DNA of 64,000 nucleotides, from NCBI GenBank assembly GCA_016789405.1, contig JAEUPQ010000011.1, positions 186,001-250,000 on the forward strand, written 5' to 3'. Shown one piece after another: positions 1 to 10,400 of the stretch (the first letter of the stretch is position 1; each line of letters starts with the position of its first letter). Under the pieces are notes generated by a model. It ran no database searches and was not told the origin of the DNA. It saw only the letters and a program-made list of their open reading frames with translations. The position numbers and the translations under genes are program-made. The DNA comes from Lysobacteraceae bacterium (lineage in GTDB: Bacteria; Pseudomonadota; Gammaproteobacteria; Xanthomonadales; Xanthomonadaceae).

Positions 1-706
1 CGGCGCGGCTCTTGGCCGAAAACGAGACATCGGACGACGACGTTCCCGTCGAGCTGCCCGTAGCCCTTCCGAGCGATTCCCGGTCGACGAGCGCTACGAG
101 CGATTCGATGATGCGGGCCGACAATGCTTCGTCGTGAGGATGCCCCGCGTGCAGCATCACCCAGACGTCACCGCGGCTTTTCGGCAGCGCCATGACATGA
201 CGGACGCAAGTCCCGTCCGCGGGTGGCGGCAGCGGGGACGGATCCGCATCAGGGGCATCTGCCTGGAACGACTGCCGGAATGCGGCGACGCGCTCCGGCG
301 TCAACCGACTGCTGAACTCGGCGGCCGCGCTCGAGAGCGTCGGTTTCCCCTTCTCCGTCAGTCCCCGTTCGATCATCGCGGATACGGCACCGAACACCGC
401 AACGACCTGCGCATCTTCCGGGAGCTTCGCAAGCTGCTTGGCGCCGACAGCGCACTCCAGGCTGAATTGGCCGGTCTTCTTGACGAACTTGCCGGCTGCA
501 TCGCCACTGGCATCGCGCGCTGCGAGCATGCAGTCGACGTTGATGCGCTTCAGTTCTGGCCAATCCCTTGCGGCAACGATCTCCATGGCGGACGCGAGGC
601 CTTCGGCGACCGCATCGAGCGCGGACGACAATGCGTCCGCGTCGATCGACGTTCCCTTGAGGGCTGTCGCGTCTTCATGCAGTGGAATCCAGATCTGCAA
701 CGCCAT
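1..706 (-). CDS. putative immunity protein for the RHS toxin (3' end beyond window)
   Basis: An open frame runs from ATG at 706 to the window edge (235 codons) without a stop, so the product is at least 235 residues. The A of its ATG is the last base of the RHS stop codon (TGATG), so the two genes are translationally coupled. The start MALQIWIPLHEDATALKG is followed by helix-rich sequence; no signal peptide or membrane segment is visible, which fits a cytosolic product. I do not recognise a family. Position and coupling directly after a polymorphic toxin domain make an immunity protein the best guess: this rests on the known organisation of RHS toxin loci, not on homology. A structural role or unrelated gene cannot be excluded. 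Confidence 0.6.
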   Translation of the reverse strand, partial: MALQIWIPLHEDATALKGTSIDADALSSALDAVAEGLASAMEIVAARDWPELKRINVDCMLAARDASGDAAGKFVKKTGQFSLECAVGAKQLAKLPEDAQVVAVFGAVSAMIERGLTEKGKPTLSSAAAEFSSRLTPERVAAFRQSFQADAPDADPSPLPPPADGTCVRHVMALPKSRGDVWVMLHAGHPHDEALSARIIESLVALVDRESLGRATGSSTGTSSSDVSFSAKSRA

Positions 707-3700
707 CAGTGGTTGCCCTTGTTGCCTCGCAGCTTGCATCCGCATTTCCTCGCCTTCTTGATCCTGCGCTCTTCTTCGTCGCGCACTTCGCCCTTGCTGT
801 CGCCACGGTACACGATCTTGCACTTGTAGAGGTTCCGCCCCGCGTTCGCATTCAGCCTGTTCGCCTGGCGCTGGCAACGCTTGGACAACCCGGCGCTCGT
901 GTAACCGGCACAGCTTTCGCCGATCTTGTAGAGGCTCTTGGCGCCCATCCAGATCTCATAGACGTGGCAGTTGTCCTTGCTGCGGAAGTCGCGGCAGTTC
1001 TTGTGCGGCGGCGGTTTCTTCGGCGTGCGCTTGAGGCCGAACAGGTCCTCGGACCCGAGCGGGTCGGCCTCCACGTAGCCATAGGTATTGATGCCTCCGT
1101 CGAGACCGATGGGATCGGATTCGACGTAACGACCGGCTTCCGGATCGTAGTCGCGGAAATAGTTGTAATGGAGCGCCGTCGCCGGGTCGTAGATCTGGCC
1201 CGGGAGGCGCAACGGATACTCGAAAGCGCCGAGCGCGCTTGGGTCGGTGTTCGGCGCGGTATCGCCGAACGGGGTGCTGCGCCACGACCAGACCTCGTCA
1301 CCGTCGGCATTCACGATCACCCTGGGCGTATCGAGGTGGTCCGGATGCACGAAATACACGGCGACATCGCCGACGACCAGTCCACCATGCGTGGTCGCGC
1401 TGGCGGCAGGTTTCAGGACGGCGACGGGTGTGTCGTCGATCCAGACGAATTCGGACAACATCGATCCGTTGCCGTCGTACTCGCCGAGCAGATGGCCTTC
1501 GCCGTCGTACATGTAATGGCGGTAAGCGATGCCGTTGTCGCCTGCGGTCGGACACCTGCCGCCGGCGGATGCAACGCAGACACGCTCGCCAACAGCGTTG
1601 TATGCGTAGCCGGCGACACGCGCCACGCCCCTCCTCGCCTCGATCATGCGGCCGCGGCTCGAGTAGACGAAGGTGAGTCCGCTGGCGGAAGTCGCATTGC
1701 CGGCCGCGTCGTAATCCCATGCCGTGCCGTTGACGGCCATCAGCCGGTTGCTCGTTCCCGCGATGGTGTACGCGGACGAGACGCCGTCGACACGCTCGGC
1801 AAGTCGATTGCCGCTGGCGTCGTATTCCCAGCCGAGCGACATGGTGCCATCGGCCGCCGCAGTGAGCCTGTCGAGGTCGTCGTAGCCGTAGGTCCAGTCG
1901 TCCAGGCCAGTCAGTCGGCCGGCGACGTCGTACTCGATGTCCGCCGTCGAGTTTCCGGAGCTGAAGCTCTCGATGCGGCCATTGAGGTCGAAAGTGCGCT
2001 GATACCGCCCGGCGACCGTGTTCCAGCTTGCGATGTCGGTCGATGGATGGTATCGGACGCCCTCGAGGACACGCTGCCCGTTGACATGCACCTCGCCCGG
2101 CTTGCCGTCGGCGCCGAGCCTGTACGACACGGTCGCCCCGGACGGCATGGAGATGGCGCTGACCGCATCGCCTGTGTAGGCGAGACCGAGCGTCCTGCGC
2201 CCGGTCGCATTGGTGTCTGCGCCGAGCTGCTGCGTTTTCGCGATCATGCGTCCGTGCGCATCGTATGTGTACGACGTACGCCCGCTGCCGTCGCCCATGC
2301 TGGTCAGGCGCCCCCTGCGGCCTGCGCCGCCGGATGTTTCATCGTAGGCGTACGACAGCGTTTCGTCCGGGTAGATTGCGCTGAGCAGACGGTTGGACGC
2401 GTCGTAGGCATACGTCGATACGACGTTCCGGGCATCGGTCCGTCGCACCATGTTGCCTGCAGGATCGTATGCGTACTGGGCCGTCCCGGTATCCGGGCTG
2501 GTGAGCGTGATGAGCTCGTTGAAGCCGTTGTATGCGTAAGCCGTGCGCAGGCCGCGCGGATCGGTCACTTCACGCAGGTTGTCCTGGCTGTCGTAGCGGT
2601 ACGCGACGCGACCGTTGAGCGGATCGATGGTGAGGCTCAGACGATCGAGAGCGTCGTACTGGTTGATGCGCGCCTGCGCCCGCCCGGCTTCCTGGATCGA
2701 CGTGACGTTGTTGCTGCCGTCGTAACCGTAGCGGGTGATTTCGCCGACGCCGGCTCCCTTCGACTCGCGCAGACGACCGAGGTTGTCGTAGGCGAACTCG
2801 ACCAGTTCGGCGAGGCGGTCCTCGGGATCGAAACGTTCTTCCTTGATCTGATCACCGGCATTGTTCAGCGTGTAGACGATGCGGTTGCCGAGATCGTCGC
2901 TGATCTGGCGCAGCCGCCCGGCGTCATCGTAGACGTAGTTCACGGCGCGGCCATTCGGCAGCTGCTCCCGGCGCAGTTGCCCTGCCCCGTCGTACGCGAA
3001 CGCGGTGATTTCGGATGCGCTCGCTCCCGACGGTGTGACCGCGACGGCGACGACGCGGTCGCGATCGTCGTAGCTGAAGCGCGTGGTCGTGTTGTTGGAA
3101 TCGATCATTTCGACCAGCTTGCCGACCGCGTCGTACTCGGTGTAGCGCGTGGTCAGCCCGACGGCGTCCGTCGTCGAAGCCAGATTGCCCTGTGCATCGT
3201 AGCTGAAGGTCTGCACGTCGCTGGCATCCGTCCGCGGACCGTCGATGCGCGTCACCTGTCCGCGGGTGTTGTAGTCGTACGTCCAGGTACGCGTGCGCCC
3301 GTCGGCGGTGACCGTACGGGTTTCGGGCAATCCCTGCCCGTTGTAGACATAGGACGTGATCAACGAGCCGGACGATGCCGATGGCTCGCTCATCTGGGTC
3401 ATCAGGCGCCAGGTGGGATGCCACTGCAGCGACGACGTCTGCGCATCGCCGGAACCCGAACCGAAGGTGAGCTGGGTCGGCAGGCCGCGCGCGTTGAACG
3501 TGAGCGCGGTCTGGTTGCCCCTGAAATCCTTGATGAGCCGTGGATAGCCGTATCCGTCGTACTCGTAGCTGCTCGCAGACGCGCCTCCGCAGTTGGCGCA
3601 CGGTTCCTCGGCCGCAGTCAGATAGAGATGGTCCTCGACCCGGCGGAAGCTGTAGGTGTTCGTGTTCTCGTACGGATCGGTGACGACCGTGCGCATGTCG

Positions 3701-6700
3701 CTGAAGTTCAGCCTGTACGACTCGACCCCGCCGGCCTTGACCGATTCGATCGCGCGATTCTGGTAGTCGTACTTCCACGTGACGTAGCGAATGCCGCGGC
3801 CATCGGTGATGCCGGTCAGCAGCGAGCCGCGACCGGGTGTCTCGTAGTGGTATTCGCGCGTCGTCGCACCGGGGTAGGTGACCTTCGTCAGGCTGCCGTA
3901 CTCGCTGTACTCGTAGAGGTACGCACGATTCAGCGGGTCGCGCATCCGCACGACCTGTCCGGTCACCGGATCGTACTCGAAGGTGAGCGCACGTCCGGCA
4001 TCGTCCTCGATGCGGATCAATTGATCGAGATCGTTGTACGCGAGCGATTGCTCGAGACCCGCACGGTTGCGGATGCGGACGAGCTTGCCCTCGTCATCGT
4101 AGGTTTCGAGTTCGTCGTCCATGTTGGCGTAGGTCCAGCCGGTCGTCCGCCCGAACAGATCGGTCTTGCGCTCGAGACGCTCGGCGAGACCCGGCGGTGC
4201 CGTGTACGCACCATTGCGGAACACGAACTGGTAAAGGCCGCCGTCGCCGCGCGCGGCAAGCGCGGCCTCCGGTACGTCGGCGGGCCTGGAATCCGGCGCA
4301 AGCCGGATCCGGCTGAAGTAGCGATTGGTCCATTTGTGGCCGAGCGGACTGCCGTTCGGCATGTTGCTGATGTAGCGACGCGTGAAACTCAGCGGGAAGG
4401 CGCCAGCCCCTTCGAAGTCGATTTCGTCCTGGATCTTGATGCCCTTGGCAATGTAGATCGGATTGCCGACACCCATGCCGCCACCGCCGCCGAAGCCCCC
4501 TCCTCCACCGCCTCCGAAACACGGCGGGCTGTAGTTGCAGACCGCCGCTTCCAGGGCATCGATCCCCAGCTCCGCCATTTCCTCCGGCGTGAGGTTCTCG
4601 ATGCCGTTCATGACCATGCGGACCCAGTTCATGACCTCGATCGCAGTCATGATGATCTCGATGGTCCACAACACGGCGCTGACGACTGCGATCGCCGGCA
4701 ACGCCGCCGGGCCGAGCACGGCTGCGACTGTCAGGCCGGCCAGCATGCGCGTCCCCCAGCGCGCGATGCGCCGGGTCAGGATCTTCATCATCTTCGAACG
4801 GCAGAGCAGTTCGAGCGAGACGGCCTTGGCGATGCAGCCGACGGTGATCGCGCCATTGAGACCGCCATCGATGCGGTAGAGACCGGCACCGGAGTCCGGA
4901 TCGAGGATCACGTATCCCGCGCCGACCTGCCTGGTGTCCTGGTACTCGCGTTCGGGAACGATGGCGACGAGACCTGCCGATACGCTCTGCGCGATCTCGG
5001 ATTCCGCATCTGCGCTGAGCTGCAGTTTCGGCATGATCGACGACAGGTTGTCCTGCGTGATGATGTGGATCGGCACCCGCAATTCGTTCGCATGCAGGAG
5101 CATGCTCGTCGCGGACATGCCATAACCCGGCTGCCCGCTGAGCAGAAGGTCCCAGGTCAGGCTCTCGTTGAACGAGGCCTGCGCGCCGTACTGGACCACC
5201 ATCAGCCGGCGCTTCTCGGGATCGCTGTTGGCGATCGCGATGTTGTCGGACTTGATGTCGGTCGACTGGCCGGTGAAGAACCCCGTGCGCGGGATGCCGA
5301 AGAAATAGGTGACCTGCAGCGGAATGGCGAAGGCGCCCACGGACGGACGACGCAGGAAGCTGCCGCCCCACCCCTTCGCGCTCAGGTCGCCCTGCATGTC
5401 GCTCATGAACCAGTACTGCATGCCGGCGAGATGCAGGCCCTGCGCCACCGGCAGCGTCACGGTGTCCGGGAGTGGCTCGATGATTTCGCTCAACTGCTCG
5501 CGCGTCACGCCGCCGAGGTTGGGCGTGAAGCTGATCTGCGAACCGGCGGCGTACTCATGGGGCTCGGCACCGAAGCTGCCGCGACCATGCGGATCGACGA
5601 TGCCCGCGGTCCACATCTGCATGGTGCCCATCGTGGCGTAGCCGCCGGTGCCGACGATCTCCTCGCCCACACGCAGCACCGGCCTCACGCTGAATGCGGA
5701 CAGCGACAGGCTGGCGAGATTGCGGGCGGCATAATCCAGCAAGGTGTCACGCTGGGCCTGGGTCGCCGCTTCATAGCCGACATAGATGGAATGCCCGCCC
5801 AGCGCATGCGTCGGGATGCGCACCGTCATCGAAGGCGATTCCAGCGCGTAGTCGGTGCGCGTATCGAAGCGGTTGACGACGATGTGGTTCTTCAGGCGGT
5901 CGGGCAGCGTGTCCTGGGCGGTGCCGCGTGCAATGACGCGATACGGCAGCGTGCCGGCGAGCACTTCGTCGTTCAGCGGAATGATGGCCTGCGCACCGAA
6001 GACATCGTCGACGTTGGCGTCGGGAGCATTCGCATCGATGTGCGCGACGGCACGATCGAGGTAGGCGTCCAGCGAGGTCGAATAGTCGTTCAGATCCAGG
6101 CCCGTGATCGAGCCATCGGTGCCTCGCACGGCATTGTCGACCACGCGTTGCAGCGCGGTGGCCGGGTTCCAGCCTGTCGCCTGCAGCAAGGACATGGGCG
6201 CGCCATAGGTGTGCTGCTTGAAGCTGCCGTCGAGCGGCACCCACGTATCGGGGCTGCGCTCGATCACGCCACGCGAGGGAATGAAATCGACATGGACTTC
6301 CAGCCACAGGTGTTCGAAGCGGATCGCCGAGATCCGTCCACCCGAGGTGAGGTACTGCGCCGGGATGCCACCCATCAGCATCAGGTCGAGCGCATCGTCG
6401 CCGGTGCGGGCGTTACCCAGCCAGTTCTGCATCTGCGCGATCGGCACCTGCACGGTGCCGTAGACATAGCGCGTGCTGTAACCCGAGGCATTGAGCAGCG
6501 CGGCCAGCAGCGCGTTGGTGTCGTACGCGTTGCCCTGTCGCGCGATGAGCGTCTGTTCGGCGCCGCGCAGCACGCCGTAGGTCGGGGTGAAGCGGATGTT
6601 GTCGTGGACCCAGTTGTGGATCCGGATGGGACTGCGGCCGAGCTGCTCGGCCAGCGCCTGGATGCGCGGCGTCACTTCGGCGGGATCGCTGCTCAACGCA

Positions 6701-7413
6701 CGCGTTCCGATGTCGTCGGTCGCAGCCGCGCCGACATCAGCGGTCGCTGCCGTCTTCGCGGATGAGAGCTCGGGAGCGATCGAAAGACGATCCAGTGCGT
6801 TGCGCGTCATCGCGGGTGCACGGTCGATCTTGCCTGTCACCACGCGCCGGACGCTGTCGGGATCGAGCGGCTTGAATCGGCCATTGAACTCCTGGTCTTT
6901 GATCGATTCAGCCAGGGCGCGTGCCGCCGACAACATGGCATCGGGCTGATTGCCGATACGCGCACCGTGCAGCCGGTTCGCGCGCTCGCGGAAGGCGACC
7001 ATGCGCGCCACGATCTCGCGCTCGCCTTCGCCATGGAGGCTGCGCATCTCGTACGGCATGTCCTCGAGCGCTTCGCGCTTGTCTGCGCCAGGCGCGCCGA
7101 AGAGATACTCGATCGGCCCGAGCGCAACGACGGCCTGGCCCAATTCGTCGGAAAGCGACAGGAGTTCTTCTCTCGGCGCATTGGCCTCGTCCGCGGTACG
7201 CAGGGCGTGCGCGGCACGCGCAACACGACCGAAACGACGGGCGGCGTCCGCTTCGCCGACCGCTGCGGCGTCCAGCGTCGCTGGCGGCACCTCGACGGCC
7301 TCGGCAGGACGCGCCGCGACCTGTCCGAAGACCGGCTCGGGATGGGTGATACCGACCACCGAGACCAGTGCGGCCAGGGCGAGCGACAGTCCGAGATTGA
7401 ATTGCTGCTTCAT
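706..7413 (-). CDS. exported RHS-repeat protein with C-terminal GIY-YIG-like toxin domain
   Basis: The product is 2235 aa. I chose ATG 7413 because GGGGAA lies about 6 nt upstream and a clear signal peptide follows (MKQQFNLGLSLALAALVSVV, then a small-residue cleavage region). Residues about 255-335 form a transglutaminase-like fold (HNWVHDN ... LLAALLNASGY), but GNAYDTN stands where the catalytic Cys would be. Residues about 890-935 are strongly hydrophobic, and a Gly-rich linker lies near 965-980. A DUF6531-type start (NPIYIAKGIKI) and about 1000 residues of YD/RHS repeats follow. The conserved RHS core end (YFRDYDPEAGRYVESDPIG) is near 2080-2110. The last about 100 residues differ in character: Cys and Lys rich, with VYEIW and YKIGES resembling the GIY and YIG strands, and an acidic DEEERR stretch that could supply the metal-binding Glu. 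The known pattern for such proteins is a variable toxic tip behind an RHS shell. The nuclease assignment is inference. Confidence 0.88.
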   Translation of the reverse strand: MKQQFNLGLSLALAALVSVVGITHPEPVFGQVAARPAEAVEVPPATLDAAAVGEADAARRFGRVARAAHALRTADEANAPREELLSLSDELGQAVVALGPIEYLFGAPGADKREALEDMPYEMRSLHGEGEREIVARMVAFRERANRLHGARIGNQPDAMLSAARALAESIKDQEFNGRFKPLDPDSVRRVVTGKIDRAPAMTRNALDRLSIAPELSSAKTAATADVGAAATDDIGTRALSSDPAEVTPRIQALAEQLGRSPIRIHNWVHDNIRFTPTYGVLRGAEQTLIARQGNAYDTNALLAALLNASGYSTRYVYGTVQVPIAQMQNWLGNARTGDDALDLMLMGGIPAQYLTSGGRISAIRFEHLWLEVHVDFIPSRGVIERSPDTWVPLDGSFKQHTYGAPMSLLQATGWNPATALQRVVDNAVRGTDGSITGLDLNDYSTSLDAYLDRAVAHIDANAPDANVDDVFGAQAIIPLNDEVLAGTLPYRVIARGTAQDTLPDRLKNHIVVNRFDTRTDYALESPSMTVRIPTHALGGHSIYVGYEAATQAQRDTLLDYAARNLASLSLSAFSVRPVLRVGEEIVGTGGYATMGTMQMWTAGIVDPHGRGSFGAEPHEYAAGSQISFTPNLGGVTREQLSEIIEPLPDTVTLPVAQGLHLAGMQYWFMSDMQGDLSAKGWGGSFLRRPSVGAFAIPLQVTYFFGIPRTGFFTGQSTDIKSDNIAIANSDPEKRRLMVVQYGAQASFNESLTWDLLLSGQPGYGMSATSMLLHANELRVPIHIITQDNLSSIMPKLQLSADAESEIAQSVSAGLVAIVPEREYQDTRQVGAGYVILDPDSGAGLYRIDGGLNGAITVGCIAKAVSLELLCRSKMMKILTRRIARWGTRMLAGLTVAAVLGPAALPAIAVVSAVLWTIEIIMTAIEVMNWVRMVMNGIENLTPEEMAELGIDALEAAVCNYSPPCFGGGGGGGFGGGGGMGVGNPIYIAKGIKIQDEIDFEGAGAFPLSFTRRYISNMPNGSPLGHKWTNRYFSRIRLAPDSRPADVPEAALAARGDGGLYQFVFRNGAYTAPPGLAERLERKTDLFGRTTGWTYANMDDELETYDDEGKLVRIRNRAGLEQSLAYNDLDQLIRIEDDAGRALTFEYDPVTGQVVRMRDPLNRAYLYEYSEYGSLTKVTYPGATTREYHYETPGRGSLLTGITDGRGIRYVTWKYDYQNRAIESVKAGGVESYRLNFSDMRTVVTDPYENTNTYSFRRVEDHLYLTAAEEPCANCGGASASSYEYDGYGYPRLIKDFRGNQTALTFNARGLPTQLTFGSGSGDAQTSSLQWHPTWRLMTQMSEPSASSGSLITSYVYNGQGLPETRTVTADGRTRTWTYDYNTRGQVTRIDGPRTDASDVQTFSYDAQGNLASTTDAVGLTTRYTEYDAVGKLVEMIDSNNTTTRFSYDDRDRVVAVAVTPSGASASEITAFAYDGAGQLRREQLPNGRAVNYVYDDAGRLRQISDDLGNRIVYTLNNAGDQIKEERFDPEDRLAELVEFAYDNLGRLRESKGAGVGEITRYGYDGSNNVTSIQEAGRAQARINQYDALDRLSLTIDPLNGRVAYRYDSQDNLREVTDPRGLRTAYAYNGFNELITLTSPDTGTAQYAYDPAGNMVRRTDARNVVSTYAYDASNRLLSAIYPDETLSYAYDETSGGAGRRGRLTSMGDGSGRTSYTYDAHGRMIAKTQQLGADTNATGRRTLGLAYTGDAVSAISMPSGATVSYRLGADGKPGEVHVNGQRVLEGVRYHPSTDIASWNTVAGRYQRTFDLNGRIESFSSGNSTADIEYDVAGRLTGLDDWTYGYDDLDRLTAAADGTMSLGWEYDASGNRLAERVDGVSSAYTIAGTSNRLMAVNGTAWDYDAAGNATSASGLTFVYSSRGRMIEARRGVARVAGYAYNAVGERVCVASAGGRCPTAGDNGIAYRHYMYDGEGHLLGEYDGNGSMLSEFVWIDDTPVAVLKPAASATTHGGLVVGDVAVYFVHPDHLDTPRVIVNADGDEVWSWRSTPFGDTAPNTDPSALGAFEYPLRLPGQIYDPATALHYNYFRDYDPEAGRYVESDPIGLDGGINTYGYVEADPLGSEDLFGLKRTPKKPPPHKNCRDFRSKDNCHVYEIWMGAKSLYKIGESCAGYTSAGLSKRCQRQANRLNANAGRNLYKCKIVYRGDSKGEVRDEEERRIKKARKCGCKLRGNKGNH

Positions 7414-7468
7414 GCATTTCCCCATCGCAACCGTCCCCGGGGCACGCGCCCGCGGGGACGACCCAGCG

Positions 7469-10400
7469 TCATTGTTGCGTCGACTTGCGTTCGACGAAGG
7501 ACAGATAGTTCGACAGTGCGAGGCGCGCGGCCGTGACGTCCACCGTGGTGACCTTGAGCAACGAATCGCGGGCGCGCAGGAGCACGCGGATCGCAAGGTC
7601 GTACTCGCGGGCGGCCACCTTGCCACGCGCCATCTCGATGTCCTCGCGCACGCTGCGCAATGCCTGGACTTCGTGCGCACGCGTCGGTCTCAGCGCATCG
7701 ATTTCGGCGATCAGGTCGATGACCAGGCGTTCGCTCGACACCACTGTCACCGGCGTGGCCACCTGCGCCTGCGGACTGTCACCGACCACGATGCCCACGC
7801 CGGCAGTGGCTTCGACCACGTAGTCGCCATCCTGGTCCGGCGCGCGCAGCCAGGTGGTGAATTCGCGTTCCTGGGCCACGTCGAGATCGAAACGCCACGT
7901 CGCGGCGTGTTCGTCGCGGCTCAGCGCATCCGGATACGTGCCGAGGATCGACAGCGGCGAGGCCGCGAACACCCGCAGCCAGGCCGGCGTCGCGCCCGCC
8001 TGGTTCAAGACGGTGGTGAGCACGCCGAAGGTCTGTCCGGCAGAGAGTCGTCCCTGCTCACCCGACAGTGCGTAGGCTGTGGCATCGCGCAGGGTCTCGC
8101 GCATGGGTTCCGGCGACGTGGTGGTCTTGAGGGTCTCGACGAAATCGAAGCTCAGGGACACCGCGTGGCCGCGTCCGAAACCGCGCGTCAGCACGGCCGG
8201 GTCGCCGTTGCCGAAGCGGCCATCGATGTTCGCGCCTGCCAGCTGGAAGCGCACGGTCTTGTCGCGGATGTCGAACTGCGCGGGGTCGAAGGCCACGGTG
8301 TCGTCCACGTCGACCACGACCTGGCGCAGTGGCAGCTTGCCCTGGAACTTCACGCCCATGGCCGTATGCAGCAGCTGGTTGCGCGAGTCGTGCACGCCAT
8401 CGACGATCAACCCGTCGCCGCGGAAAGTCGCTTCGATGACTTCATCCGCGAGGACCTGGTCGAGCTTGAGCGAGCCGCCCGATACCCAGTAGGCATCGAA
8501 CTCGTCGCTGCGCATCAGGCGCATGAAGGTGTCGTAGTCGGTCGTGGCGACGTGCGGCACCTCGATCGAGGTGAGGAGCTGCTCGATCTCGCCCTTCCTG
8601 CGCGTGGCGCACTCGGGAGCTTCGCCCGGAATGCACGAGGCGAGCACCAGCAGCCGGCCTTCGTGGTGCAGGTTCTGCCTGAGCCCGACGCGGATGCTGC
8701 GCTCCCTGAGCCTGAAGCTGGTGCTGGACAGCAGACGCTCCTCGTCGTCGATGCGCAGCGACAGCGTGGCCACGTAGTCGCCGGCGGCGGCCTGCGCACT
8801 GAGCCACTCGCGATCCATGTCCTGCTCTGTGCCCATGGCGATGCTGGCCGGTGCCTCCCAGCCTTGCAGCAGCAGGCCGTTCTCGGGATCGAGCACGCGC
8901 ACCACCAGCGTGCCGTTCCGCAGATCCGCATTGCCGGTGTTGGTGGCAGCAGCGTCGAGCGCGATCGGCGTGCCGATGTCCGCTTCGCGCGGGATCGCCG
9001 CGATCCTGCCGGAAATGCCGATGCCGGTTTCTGCGGTGGACACGACGACATAGCTGGTTTCATCCGTGTCGTAGACGCGGCCGGAAGCATCCTGCAGCAC
9101 CTGTACGACGCGATACGAACCCGGGGCCGCGTTATTCAGCACCTGGTCGGCGGTGAACGTCCGCGTCGCGCCATGCAGCAGCATGCCGACCGTGTGGCCA
9201 CCCGTGTATTGCAACGTGTCGGCAGCGTCGTAGACCCGCACCATCAGCAGCAGATCGGACAGGTTGACGTTGGCGGAACGGTTGACGACGGTCGACGTGA
9301 TCGCAACGCGATCGCTGGGGTTGTACACCGCGCGATCGACCATCAGCCTGGCATCGGCCGCAGCCTGCTGGTTGGCCGGCAGCACAGCGAACGCGGTACT
9401 CGCCTCGGCGGTGTTCAGCGTGCTGTTGAGCAGCCGGGCGCGAACGCTGTACCCCGCCGGCAGGATGCTGCCGACGTTGTAGGTGTCCGGCACGGTCAGC
9501 GTTTCGTTCGCCGGGATCGAGACGTCACCCCGGTGGATCTCGTCGACCAGGATGCCGTTGGCGTCGAGGATGTCGAGGACCAGGGTGCCGTCCACCAGGC
9601 GATTGTGTGCGTTGCGCAGCGTCGTGGTGATGCGCACGGTCTCGTTGGCGGCGTACTCGGGCTTGTCGGTCGTGACCGACAGGTCCACGAGATCGGTCAC
9701 GTTGACCTTGGGCACCTGCAGGGGCACGCGGTATTCGCCCGAGGTGAAGGAGTTCTGGAACGCGAGATAGCCCGAATCGATGGTCTGGCGCTGTTCGCCC
9801 AGCACGAGATCCTCGAGCGGCGTGCCGAAGTCGATCGACACGCCCTGCACCGTCACGTCGCGCAGGCTCCACACATACTCGGTCCGGCCATCCGCAAGCG
9901 GAATGGTCGCACTGGGCGGCATCGTGAAGCCGGTGAGCGACTGGCCAGGCTGGCTGAACAGGTGCGCGTCGACGCTGATCGCGCCGCAGGTCACCGGGAT
10001 CGAATAGATCGCCGAGGACGAGTGGTCCCACAGCATCAGGCGCTGGCCGAACTTGTCGAACGCCAGGTAGTCGATGTCGGTCAGGCGCGGCACCGTGCGA
10101 CTGGTGTCGACGAGCAGGCCGACATGGCCGGTACGCGAGACGATCTGCGCCAGCGTGTGTTCTTCGCCGTTCTGGCCGATCTTCGACCACTGCCAGGTCG
10201 CGATGTAGAGGTTGTCGCTGCAGTCGGCAGTGATGTTCGGGTAGCCGTCGCCTTCGAAGCTCGGGTTGTCGACGCCATCGCCGCCGGCATACAACTGGAA
10301 CACCTTGCCGTCCGGCGTGACCTGCGCGACGAGGTTGTTCTCGTTCTGGACGTAGATGTTGTCCTTGCCGTCCACGGTGATGCCGCGCGGACTCGGGAAA

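Noticed and set aside
682..6765. 2027-codon open frame on the + strand opposite the RHS gene
   Set aside because: Antisense to a well-supported RHS protein; its sequence is Arg/Val/Ala-rich without domain motifs, the usual shadow of a biased high-GC gene.
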